A stretch of 64,000 nt of DNA, taken from assembly GCF_032118995.1 (NCBI RefSeq), contig NC_092654.1, positions 11,726,284-11,790,283 of the forward strand, in the 5' to 3' direction. Positions 32,521 to 52,700 of the stretch are shown one piece after another; positions within the stretch are counted from its first letter, which is position 1, and every line of letters starts with the position of its first letter. The notes under the pieces were generated by a model that worked only from the letters and a program-made list of their open reading frames with translations, ran no database searches and was not told the origin of the DNA. Both the position numbers and the translations under genes were made by a program. This DNA comes from Asterias amurensis (lineage: Eukaryota > Echinodermata > Asteroidea > Forcipulatida > Asteriidae).

Positions 32521-33234
32521 GTTTGCCTGTACGGGTTCAGTTGTATGAGTAAACACAATGTAGTCAACAATACTGCAATTTCTGTCACTGTATTACATTG
32601 TATGTAGAAAGTTGTTGTTTGCATGGGCAAACCACCCTTTCTTTATTATCAATTTCATGTTATTTTTTATATATTTTTTTTGCTTGTACAGTTTCAGTTG
32701 TATGAGCAAACGCCATGCAGTCGCCAATGTTGCATATCTGTGGCTGTATTGAATATAGCAAGTTGTTTTTGAGCAAACAACCTTTTCTAGGCACTGGACA
32801 CCTTTTGTAACAGTCTAGTCACTTGGTGTATCCCTACATATTCGTAAAATAACAAACCTGTGAAAATTTGAACTGAATTGGTCGTCAAAGTTGCGAGAGA
32901 ATAATGGAAGAAAGAACACCCTTGTCACTTGAATTCGTCGAGACCTTAGCTGCCGTCTCGAATTCAATTCACATATTTTAGTAGGAAATCACTTCTCTTT
33001 CAAAAACCATGTTACTTCAGAGGGAGTCGGAGTAAGTTTTTATGCTGACATTACAATTATTTTTTAGTAATTACCAATAGTGTCCAGTGCCTGTAATAAG
33101 ATTTGAAACTTTGCATGGATATGATATAGTACGGTTTGCGGTGTTGCATAGTGTTTCCACAAACCTTTCTACAGACCCTTTCTTAATTATCAATTTCATG
33201 TTATTTGTATAACATTTAGAATTTCTGCTTGCAG
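32521..33234 (+). repeat. Tandem duplication before the STK33 first coding exon, second copy interrupted
   Basis: Unit 1 is 32,521-32,680. Unit 2 begins at 32,681, is split at 32,790-33,092 by a family A element and at about 33,093-33,176 by a family L-like fragment, and resumes to 33,234. Shared landmarks are TCAGTTGTATGAG and TTATCAATTTCATGTTATTT. Each unit boundary carries a TGCTTG-AG splice-acceptor-like sequence: TGCTTGTACAG ending at 32,691 and TGCTTGCAG ending at 33,234. Confidence 0.75.
32790..33092 (-). repeat. Family A element, copy 10
   Basis: GGCACTGGACACCTTTTGTA left and ACCAATAGTGTCCAGTGCC right, with the hairpin from GAGACCTTAGCTGCCGTCTC inside. The flanks are CTA and TGTA rather than TTAA. 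Confidence 0.85.
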
Positions 33235-33262
33235 GTGTAATGGTGAATTAATGTGATGCTAA

Positions 33263-43650
<10,388 letters not shown>

Positions 43651-45465
43651 AAAGACTGTCAATAATTTAGGTGAATGAATTAAGTTTGAATACCACCCCC
43701 TTCCAGGATGGAGTTAGCTCTTGAGGTATGATTTACAGAGAGGATCAAAGACGGATAGATTTGTAAAGATTATTGAAAAACTATTTATGACGTTGCGAGA
43801 TGTGTTCGCTTGAGATAAAAACTCTCTTCTCTGTATATTTGTATGCTACTTTCTAAAATGGGCAAAATGCTTTAATTCAAGTTGTAAACCGTCCAAACAC
43901 TATCATGTTATTTAATCAAATTTGTTTTACTATGAATTCCGTCCAATATCCCCCCATGATATGCGCACCATTTCCAAGTACTTTGAGTTTCCCAGTGTGA
44001 ATATGGTTGCCATTGGGGTAAGAGGAAATTAAAAACTGCTTTCCATGGTACCTGTCAGGTGTACATACTAATTGTATCACCTCGGTTTGATCACCATCCG
44101 TGACAGACTCGTACCAATGTTCAATGTAAGGACAAGTGTAAAATAATTCTTCAATTGCAATAAATTTCTTCGTTTAGTTACATGGCTTTAAAAGTAGTTA
44201 AAAAGCTTGGCTTACATGTACCCCTAATACACCAAATTCATCAAAATCCAACAGAAAGTTTGCTTAATATTGATGAGTTCACTACTTAACATACAGTCAA
44301 ACTATCCAAGCTTGAAAAAGGCTATGGCAATAGACAAAAGAACCCTATACCCAACAGCAAGTTTGTGATGGACTCTGTATTAGACAACCAAAACTAAACT
44401 CATGAAAATCTGTGTTTTGCTTCACTTTAATGGATTCACTAAAACTGCACTGAACTAACCATGCTATTACACTCGGCCAGACACAGTACCCCTGGGCTCA
44501 TTTCACAAAGACTTAACGATTGATCTTTAATGCCACAATACAAATTACTTTGGTAATACAGACAACTGACAATTGTAACAAGTTTTGGGGTATTGGTGCT
44601 TTTGGAATCTGATTGATTCAGTACGATTCTATAATATGATGAATACTATGATCTGGACTTTAGGTTAACTTCATATGATAACATTGAATTCGAAAACACA
44701 AAATATTTTAGATTTACACCCAATACTCCTTTCACAAAATTATTCAAACAAAGTGTTTGCTTAAATTAGAGTAAACCAAACCCAATTGTTTCTTCAGCAC
44801 TCCATCTTACATGCCATAACACTCTTGTGAAAATTCTACTCATTTATAGATGCATACAGAGATATGTTATTGATGTACAGTGTGTCTAGAGAACTTAGCT
44901 GTATAAAGATGAACATGTAGCTATCGTAAATTATACATAGCAACATTCCATGTAACTAAATAAATATTTCAAAGCGAATGTCAAAAAAATAAATAAAACA
45001 CAATTTTTTTTAAATGCCTGTATATATTCACTCAGATAAGAAAGTTTACAGTATAGAAAATCCATCTTAATTTGAGTAAAGTGGAACTAATTGAGTGTGC
45101 CTGAATTAACAACCGTTTGTCTATTTTTGTAATAATTATGCAACACATCCGCGGTTGGAAAGTATTTACAAATCATTCATTTCCGTCTGTACGGCAGGAA
45201 TTGATGGGAATGGGTTATTTATTAAACATAGAGATTAAATTTATAACAAGATGTTGTCTTAGAAAGCGAAGTGGTATCGTGAATTTGGTCTTATGGGGAT
45301 GAATTTTAGCAAACAGTGAGAATCTTGATGTATCAATCGTCATAGGAATTTTCCTGGTAATCGTGACATAATCAAGACTTTTTTTTTACTTTGCACAAAC
45401 ATTTATTGTTTGAGGAGCTCCTGTGCTTTTTAATGAACCTTTACTAAGGCTGGGAATATTTCATC
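43651..45465 (+). other. stk33: STK33 3' UTR and downstream
   Basis: No frame of note. AATAAA signals on the + strand lie at 44,159-44,164 and 44,959-44,964, giving 3' UTRs of about 0.5 or 1.3 kb. Which one is used cannot be told from the sequence. Confidence 0.55.
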
Positions 45466-46077
45466 TTAAAGGACACTAGACACTTTTGGTAATTACTCAA
45501 AACAATTGTTAGCATAAAAACTTACTTGAGGAGAACTAGCAACGGAGAGTTGTTGATAGTATAAAATATTGTGAGAAACAACTCCCTCTGGACTAACATA
45601 GCTTTTGAAAAAGAGTTAATGCTCACTCAAATATTGAAAGACTGCAGACCTGAAGCCTTTTATTAGACATCTGAAAGCACACAAACTTTTGCAACAAGGA
45701 TGTTTTCTCTCATTATTCTCTTGAAACTTTGATGACCAATTGAGTCTAAATTTTCACTGATTTGTTATTTAATGCATATGTTGGGATACACGGCCCAATT
45801 ATATGGCTCTGCTTACTGTAAGCATAGCATCGGCTCTTACTGAAGCAGGGAATTCTGTGCTTACAGCAAGCGTATTTCATGGGTTAGCGGCGAATTTGGG
45901 CTTTTGCGTACTCCACGTTACTTGGCATTCTACGCTTACAAGGCTAGCGCAGAAATTCGGTGCTTGCACGTAAGCGGGGAATCGAGATTGTAAGCGCAGA
46001 ATTTGGCGAGAAGCAGCTGCAGCCGTGAAATTAGACCCAGGTCTTTGACAATAACCAAAGGTGTCCAGTGTCTTTGA
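45466..46077 (+). repeat. Family A element, copy 14, interrupted by family C
   Basis: TTAAAGGACACTAGACACTT starts it, and the right end GGTGTCCAGTGTCTTTGA closes it. Family A sequence runs to GATACAC at 45,791 and resumes at GGTCTTTGACAATAACC (about 46,040). About 15 bases of the expected body are missing at the join. Confidence 0.85.
45792..46039 (+). repeat. Family C element nested in family A copy 14
   Basis: GGCCCAATTATATGGCTCTG left and GCCGTGAAATTAGACCC right. Internal AAGCAGGGAATTCTGTGCTT and CATTCTACGCTTACAA match the two copies at 59.9 and 60.2 kb. Confidence 0.85.
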
Positions 46078-46536
46078 GAATGAGATTTTTTCTCTTTTGT
46101 TTATATTTAATAGTCACATGTTTGGTTTATGTTTCCATGTTATTCAATTAGTGCCAACCCAGAACACCTTGGAGGTGATTTTTGTGCATTTTTAAGACTC
46201 TGTTATAAAAAGTATTCTTTTTTTCAGGAGAGGTTTGCAGCAGCACCTTGTGTCAATCTCTTTTTAGTTGTGTTGACTCTGAGAAGAACTGATGGTTTGA
46301 TGATTAGAGCATACTGATGGAAACAATGATACTTACTGCAAACCTCACCTGATTATACTCCCACCATGCAAAATTTAAAATCTTACTTGAGTACTATTAT
46401 ATATTCCTATTGTTATTAAAGAATGTGTTGATGAGCAATTTAAGACTTTATTTCAGTTGTTAATTTTTGCAAGGTTTTATCAGATTTTGAAGGTTTATCA
46501 GAAAATACGTTCTTTACAAAGTTCAATATTTAGTAT

Positions 46537-46972
46537 TATAACACACCTCTTGCTTGTTCTGTATTCTGGTTGGCTGAAACACGGTCACGTGGGATGAACT
46601 AATATAGGCTAGTGATTGCGCGCGCGTGTTTTGCGGGAATAGTACCAGAGCTGGCAATAGTCATTGAATATAGTGCCTGGGTAACAGCTCCCTCTCTTGA
46701 CTTGAACCGTGAACAACTACAAAACTCTGTTTTCTGTTCTTACTTCACATTGAAGATCTAGTTGTTATAATACAAATATTGACTGGCATAATCGGTAACT
46801 ACATGTAGTGTACGTCTATTCCCCCTCGGGCCTGTGAGTGACCAGAAGAGGGGCCTATTTCCCTCGGCCTTTGGCCTCGGGGGAAATAGGTCGCTCTTCT
46901 GGTCACTCAAAGTCCCTCGTGGGAATAGACAGATACTAGTTACCTCTTTGCCAGTCAATATGTGTATAATAA
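46537..46972 (-). repeat. Family J element, copy 2
   Basis: CACCTCTTGCTTGTTCTGTA to CAGTCAATATGTGTATAATA, inverse to copy 1. It has about 200 extra bases between the CpG-rich GCGCGCGTGTTTTGCGG and the central hairpin. TATTGACTGGCATAATCGGT and its inverse bracket the right half. Confidence 0.8.
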
Positions 46973-47269
46973 ACTACAAGGGAAACAGACACGGTATATT
47001 TTAATTGGACAGACATAAACAAATTTTCTAGAAGGGGAACTGAGCCGTCTAGGCCTACATACTATTTTTTTTTTTACCTTGTAGTGCCAGTCAGAAACCA
47101 TTTTTCGCTCAAATTTGGTTCAATAATTCAAACACTATTTCAAACGTGGACTATTTTGAAGTCCCTTTGGGCTGCTTTGGATTGTTTGTTTGTGGTGCAC
47201 TCCCTGTATACATACATGTCTTGATATTGTTCTGTGTGATTTATGGTTCTTATAACAATGGTGGCTTCT

Positions 47270-47540
47270 TATATAGCGCCCATTTCCGTCAATCAGTGAC
47301 ACTAAGGCGCTTCAACATTCAGTATTTTCCTGCAGGGTTTATGTGGGGACTACTTTTGAACTATGAGACCTCAGACCTGATACTTCACGGAGGCAACGAA
47401 GGGGATTGCCTCCATGCCCCTTGTTCATTGCCTTGGTGCCCTAGAAATGCTCCAGTACAAATTTACAAATTCCTCATAGGGTGCCGTTTTCCAGGGAGAT
47501 AATGCCTTGGTGCCCTTGCCCTTTCCAAAACGAAGCATAC
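47270..47540. repeat. SINE-like tail plus GGGCACC repeat
   Basis: TTATATAGCGCCCATTTCCG with TTTTCCTGCAGGGTTTATGT is a SINE-type 3' tail. It is followed, inverted, by the repeat seen at 37,800 (CTCATAGGGTGCCGTTTTCC). The 118-codon open frame spanning it has no protein-like signature. Confidence 0.6.
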
Positions 47541-47597
47541 ACACCTGAGAACTACATGTACTCCTCTTACATCATACAATATTACAATGTCAAGTTT

Positions 47598-48090
47598 TAC
47601 AAGGTGCTGTGGTGCAATATGCAGCCAATCAAGTCAGGAACACCGGGGTGAACCCCTTACTTTTACGAAGGCACTAGCTTATGTGCGTAACATAACACAC
47701 CGGACCGACATCTTATAAGGATACAGTTGTCATGATTAGAACTCGAACCCACAATCTGCTGATCAGAAACACCAGGGCCCAATTTCATAGCGCTGCTTAA
47801 CGGTAAGCATGCTTACTGTAGCAGAAAAATTTGCTTAAGCCTTAGCCTATTTCACAGGTTAGCAGAAAAATAGGGTGGCCATATTGCGTGTTTACTGTGG
47901 ATTTGCATTGTGACGTCATTTGTTTTCGTGCGGTAAGCACCGGAAGGTTAGCATGCCTTTCGTATGCTTACGGTTAGCAGCGCTATGAAATAGAAATTGC
48001 AAAGGAAGCACAAAATCGGCCGCTAAGCAGCGCTATGAAATTGGGCCCAGAGCTTGAAGCCGGTGCTCTTAACCGCTAGGCGGTGACACG
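47598..48090 (-). repeat. SINE split by a family C element
   Basis: The SINE part is 47,598-47,774 (AAGGTGCTGTGGTGCAATAT to GATCAGAAACACCAG) and resumes at 48,046 (CAGAGCTTGAAGCCGGTGCT). Read on the minus strand, the rejoined head is tRNA-like. The break falls at a repeated CAG. Confidence 0.8.
47775..48048. repeat. Family C element inserted in a SINE
   Basis: GGGCCCAATTTCATAGCGCT left, AGCGCTATGAAATTGGGCCC right, exact inverses. The interior also has AAGCATGCTTACTG and GTATGCTTACGGTTAGCAGC arms. The CAG triplet is present on both sides, consistent with a 3-base target duplication. Confidence 0.88.
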
Positions 48091-49249
48091 CAAACATTAT
48101 GTCAAAACTAGGCAGTTCCTGCCAAAACTGGTTTTATTTGCTCATCAAATATATGAGAAGAAGAGATTTCAAATAACACATAAACAGGGCCTTACAGGGC
48201 TTCATGTTGGGAGAAAAATCCACAAGTCTAAGTTCGTAGGGCTTGTAGCTCAAGATGTTTACTGGACTAGAATTGTTTATAAAAGACCAGAATCATGATG
48301 AAAGAAAATTTACTGAGCCCCAACAACATGTACTTGAATGCACAAAAACATCTGTTGTTTGAGGTAATCAGTTTTACTCAGAAGATTGAAATTGTATTTT
48401 TCAGACAAAAAGCCAACACTTGAGCATTGTTTTTCTGTTTAAGAATCAAGATAATTACAATGAGGTACATATCGTTAATCAATTGAAAAACTACAAGTCC
48501 ACCTGACTTGTCCGATCATAAGTCCACTGGCCCAGTCCACTGGCACGACACTGAAACCACTGGTCTTGTGTTCCAGTGTTAAATTCAAGCCCTGCCTGCC
48601 TATAGTAGAAACAAACAGAATATTGAAGACTTCACATCATAAGGCTGATATTTGAGTTATTTTCCAAAAGTGCATGATTTTGTTATGAGTTGTCACATCC
48701 ACTACTTTGCAAAACCATCACTACACTGATTTGACTCATCACACAAAGAGCTCAAAGAAATAATAAATAGCCTTTGAATTCCAACATCTCATGATTTTAA
48801 ACCAAAGTCCAAAACATCTATTTGAAATTGGGGTGACCCTTATTAAAATGTAATTCGATTTAAACACATTTCACAAGAAGCGGCACAATTTCTGTCCAGT
48901 GATGTTCCCAAATTACACTATGGGTAGGATTCCACATTGTACCCGACACCGTTACACCGTAAATCAAAATGAAACTGTTCGCAAATACTTGAATAACCGA
49001 TGGCGTGGAAACTCGTTACTGCTTTGTGAGATTGAGTGTATCACGTATCTGCCTGCAACTGGTCTTTAATGTGTGTAAGGGAAAGGAAATCACAAGACCC
49101 AATGTTCAACTCCGTACAATACTTGACCAGGCCATGCCCTTCAGTATAAGGGCAAGTGTTACCCTCGTAGTAGGAGATATTAAGACGCTAAGTGGCCACA
49201 GATAGAATGGGCAATTATCCACTTTCTACATAAAAACAAGGAATTCATT

Positions 49250-49564
49250 GGGGCTCAATTTCACAGCACTGCTGACCACAGAATTCTGGGCTTCTGGCAC
49301 AATAGCAGTCAAGATAATTGGTCCTTGGGAAAAAAAGTTGGATAATTTGTATCAAGTTCAAGGGCTGACCTACATTCAGACATGGCGTAGGCTTTAATCA
49401 ACTTTTCAGGCTACTTCACGTTTTGTTCCTGATCAAAAGGGGAAAAAGACAAAAAAAGTCAGAAGTCATACTAGGCAAAATATCATGTCTGGCCATGTAA
49501 AGTGCATGACTTCTGGCCGTAAGCGCAGATTTCAGCAGTGAGCATTGTTATGAAATTGGGCCCT
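49250..49564. repeat. Family C-like element, diverged
   Basis: GGGGCTCAATTTCACAGCAC left and TTGTTATGAAATTGGGCCC right. CACAGAATTCTGGGCTTCTG lies inside. It directly abuts family E copy 3. Confidence 0.65.
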
Positions 49565-49713
49565 GGGGTGGATTTCACAAAGAGTTAGGACTATTCTTAT
49601 CTCGAGTTATGACCAGTTACTCGTCCTAACTTAGGACTATCAATGCAATTTGTATATCTCCTAGGACTAGTCCTAAGTTAGGACTAGTCCTAACTCTTTG
49701 TGAAATCGACCCC
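49565..49713. repeat. Family E palindromic element, copy 3
   Basis: GGGGTGGATTTCACAAAGAG and CTCTTTGTGAAATCGACCCC are inverse, with alternating TTAGGACTAGTCC blocks inside. Confidence 0.9.
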
Positions 49714-49995
49714 TGGTTACAGGTCCTTTCTCAATTAGTGTCTCTGAAATTTGCCTATATTGATCATGTGACCTTTCACAGGCTCACTGCAGGCATTTCT
49801 AAGCCGAGGATGAAAATTAAGTATTTTGCACTGTTTAAGGAAACTTGGTCAAATTTTCTAAAGTGGTTAGGAAGTCCTTCTATGCAAAAAATAAGTGGGG
49901 CACCAGTCGTAACAATGTAAATTTCATGGGATTTGGAGCTGGTTAACATCTTTCTGCTAAGCAAGATGTTTTTCGGTGCTTTGTACTTACAGCCT

Positions 49996-50386
49996 TTAAA
50001 GGAACACGTTGCCTTGGATCGGTCGACTTGGTCTTTGAAAAAGCGTTTGTAACCGTTTGTTATCAAATGCATATGGTAAGAAAGATGTTGTAAAAGTAGA
50101 ATACAATGATCCACACAAACATGCCTCCAAATTGCGTGGTTTTTATTTTACATCGTCGACAAACATGGTCGGCCATTTATGGGAGTCAAATTTTTGACTC
50201 CCATGAATGGCCTACCGTGTTAGTTCGCAAAGTAAAAGTAAATCCACGCAATTTCGAGGCAAATTTGTGTGGATCATTGTATTCTACTTTTAAACCATCT
50301 TTCTAACCATATACATTTTATAACAAACGGTTACAAATGCTTTTTATAGACCAACTCATCCGATCCAAGGCAACGTGCTCCTTTAA
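49996..50386. repeat. Family B long palindrome, copy 3, TTAA-flanked
   Basis: TTAAAGGAACACGTTGCCTT left, AAGGCAACGTGCTCCTTTAA right, centre GAGTCAAATTTTTGACTC. Length 391, the same as copy 1. Confidence 0.92.
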
Positions 50387-50576
50387 GAAATCTGGCCCAG
50401 CTAACAAATTTATGTATCTATATATAAAAATATTAATAATATCAAAGTCTTATATGGCGCACGTATCTACCAAACAAGGTACTCAAGGTGCTGAGTATAT
50501 GTACAAACTTTCAGAAAGATAGGTTATTGCAATGATGAATTTTGAGACCCAATTGGTTAGCACCTTACTAGGGTTT

Positions 50577-50740
50577 ACAAGGTGCTACGGCGCATACAGC
50601 AGCCACAGCCAGGAACACTGAGGCGAGCCCCTTCTCTTTTCGATAAGTGCACTGGGTTCTTTTACATATGCTACACAACACATGGGACCAACGGCTTTAC
50701 GTCCCATCTGAAGGACGAAACAATGGTTAAGTGTCTTGCT
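50577..50740 (-). repeat. SINE, interrupted by family A' copy 15
   Basis: CAAGGTGCTACGGCGCATAC, CAGCAGCCACAGCCAGGAAC and CAATGGTTAAGTGTCTTGCT match the SINE at 35,998 and 47,598. Its continuation GGACACAAGTGTCACTGCTT lies at 51,116 beyond the inserted element. Confidence 0.75.
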
Positions 50741-51115
50741 TAAAAAGAAGGTACACGTTTGGTAATTACTCAAAACAAATATTAACGTAAAAACTGACTT
50801 GGTAACGAGCAATGGAGAGCTGTTGATAGTACAAAACATTATGAGAAATGGCTCCCTCTGAAGTAGCATAGTTTTTGAAATAGAGGTAATTTCTCACTAA
50901 AATAATAAAAGACTTCTAGCTAAAAGTCTTTTATTCCTATCTGAAAGCACACATATTCGTCCAACAAGGGTGTTTTTTCTTTCACCATTTTCTCCGAAAT
51001 CCGATGACCAATAGAGCTCAAATTTTCACAGGTTTGTTATTTTATGCATTTGTTGAGATACACCAAGTGAGAACACTGGTCTTTGACAATTACCAATAGT
51101 GTACCTTCCCTTTAA
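50740..51115 (+). repeat. Family A' element, copy 15, inserted at TTAA in a SINE
   Basis: After TTAA (50,740-50,743) comes AAGAAGGTACACGTTTGGTA; the right end is ATAGTGTACCTTCCC, then TTTAA (TTAA at 51,112-51,115). The middle hairpin is AGACTTCTAGCTAAAAGTCT. Confidence 0.9.
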
Positions 51116-51117
51116 GG

Positions 51118-51305
51118 ACACAAGTGTCACTGCTTGAGCACAAAAAGTAGCTAAGCACAACAAAATTATGCTTACCAAAATATGATTAACAACCAAAATG
51201 CCATTTCTCATATACAATCTGTGACAGGTTCTTGCTTTTATTTGCCAAGCAATTACTTTTAAAACAATATTCGTGTGCTCGAGCAGCTCTATGAAATTGA
51301 GTTCT
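51118..51305 (+). repeat. Family D element
   Basis: GAGCACAAAAAGTAGCTAAG, CAAAATTATGCTTACCAAAA, ATTTGCCAAGCAATTAC and AGCAGCTCTATGAAATTGAG match the copy at 63.4 kb. The left end merges with SINE sequence. Confidence 0.7.
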
Positions 51306-51309
51306 AATT

Positions 51310-52475
51310 ACTGGATACACAAACTGATATTGTTTAATTTTGTATTGGGTATTGTCCTGTTTTATAGGTTTTCCCACGCACTTGTTCTAATTTTGCTTTG
51401 AGCATTTTTTAAAACTTTTCATTTGCGATCTGCTTCCACAAATAATAAACTTCATGAAATGTTGATAGTTAAATACATTTGTTATTCATAAATTTATTGT
51501 CCAGTAATAAACAAATATAAAAACCTAATAATGGATTAGTTATCCACAAAACATAAATTTTACATGAATCTACATTGACTTAAAACTCAAAACCTGAGAG
51601 TTTTTAATAATAATATTGGACAGATTATTTCTGTCTGCGGGCCAAGAAAAGCACAAGTCCTTAAAATTTGATTTTACAACTGTTTTTTTTTAGTTCATAC
51701 TAAGTGTCAAATCGCTGTACAATGATCTCACATAGGACTTGGCAAGGACTCAATGTTATTCAAACACTCTATGTAAGATTGTTCACTAGTGGCTTTAGGA
51801 AATCAAAGACAGCCGCCTGGAGATTTAAATGGAGGAACTCTAAGGTCAAATTCCATTTCAAGATTCACTCATTTTCCACCAGATAGAGTCTTTTATTATG
51901 AAAATGGAAGAAATGGCAAGTTTAAAATCACTTTGTTTCATGCCCTTCAAAAAGTAACATTTTTGTCAAAATCCCCCAAAACATTCAATACATCTATTGT
52001 AATCTTCTGCACATTTGTGTACAGAGAATCATGGTTAATTCCTGAATTGTTGGTGATGATGATATTTAATCAAAATGGCATTGAATTTGACCTGTTCCTC
52101 TCAAATATCAACAATATCTCTCTAGGGCTGTCTACTAATAAAGTTTGTCAGAAGTTGTGGAGTAATTGCCAAAAGTACACCCTGCCTTCTAGGTAAACCT
52201 TAGCCCTAAATCTCAACAAGCTATATTGCATAATAAACCGTATTTTCCAATATTGACCCATTTCACCTGACGTCATCATCAGAAAAATCTTGAATGCACC
52301 ATACTGGTGGGCAATTTTATTGTGCGTTTTAATATATAACTCTATGCATAGAGTTTGCTGTGCGATATGCAGTGAAGTGCGTATTTTAGACGACGCGGCG
52401 TTAATACACGTAAACCCAACTTGCCCACCAACATGGTGAGCGTGGCACCAGTCGCCCCGTGTGACGCGCATGCAA
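51310..52475. other. Intergenic, nothing recognised
   Basis: A 135-codon frame at 51,789-52,196 lacks splice boundaries, domain motifs and protein-like composition. No repeats recognised. Confidence 0.5.
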
Positions 52476-52479
52476 GGGG

Positions 52480-52700
52480 TCAATAGACTTTATTGAATAA
52501 CCCCTTTTTGCTATGAAAAGTCGCCATCTTGTAGGGAAAACCGTATGCGCGTCCAAACGGGTACATCATCGAAGCACTCAGCACGCAACATTCCCTGTTT
52601 GATTTCTACGGCACATGCACGCCCACACGCACGCACACGCACCATCTTGTAGGCCAGATATTTGAGCCGCGTGACGTCATATTCAATATGGTCTATAATG
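52480..52700. repeat. Possible inverted-repeat element
   Basis: GTCAATAGACTTTATTGAAT at the left and ATTCAATATGGTCTATAATG at the right are imperfect inverses. CGCCATCTTGTAGG and CACCATCTTGTAGGC occur directly inside. Confidence 0.5.

Noticed and set aside
47146..47502. 118-codon frame with hydrophobic start
   Set aside because: It crosses a SINE-type tail and an inverted dispersed repeat; no splice sites or domain.
51789..52196. 135-codon frame
   Set aside because: No splice boundaries, no recognisable motif, composition follows local AT content.
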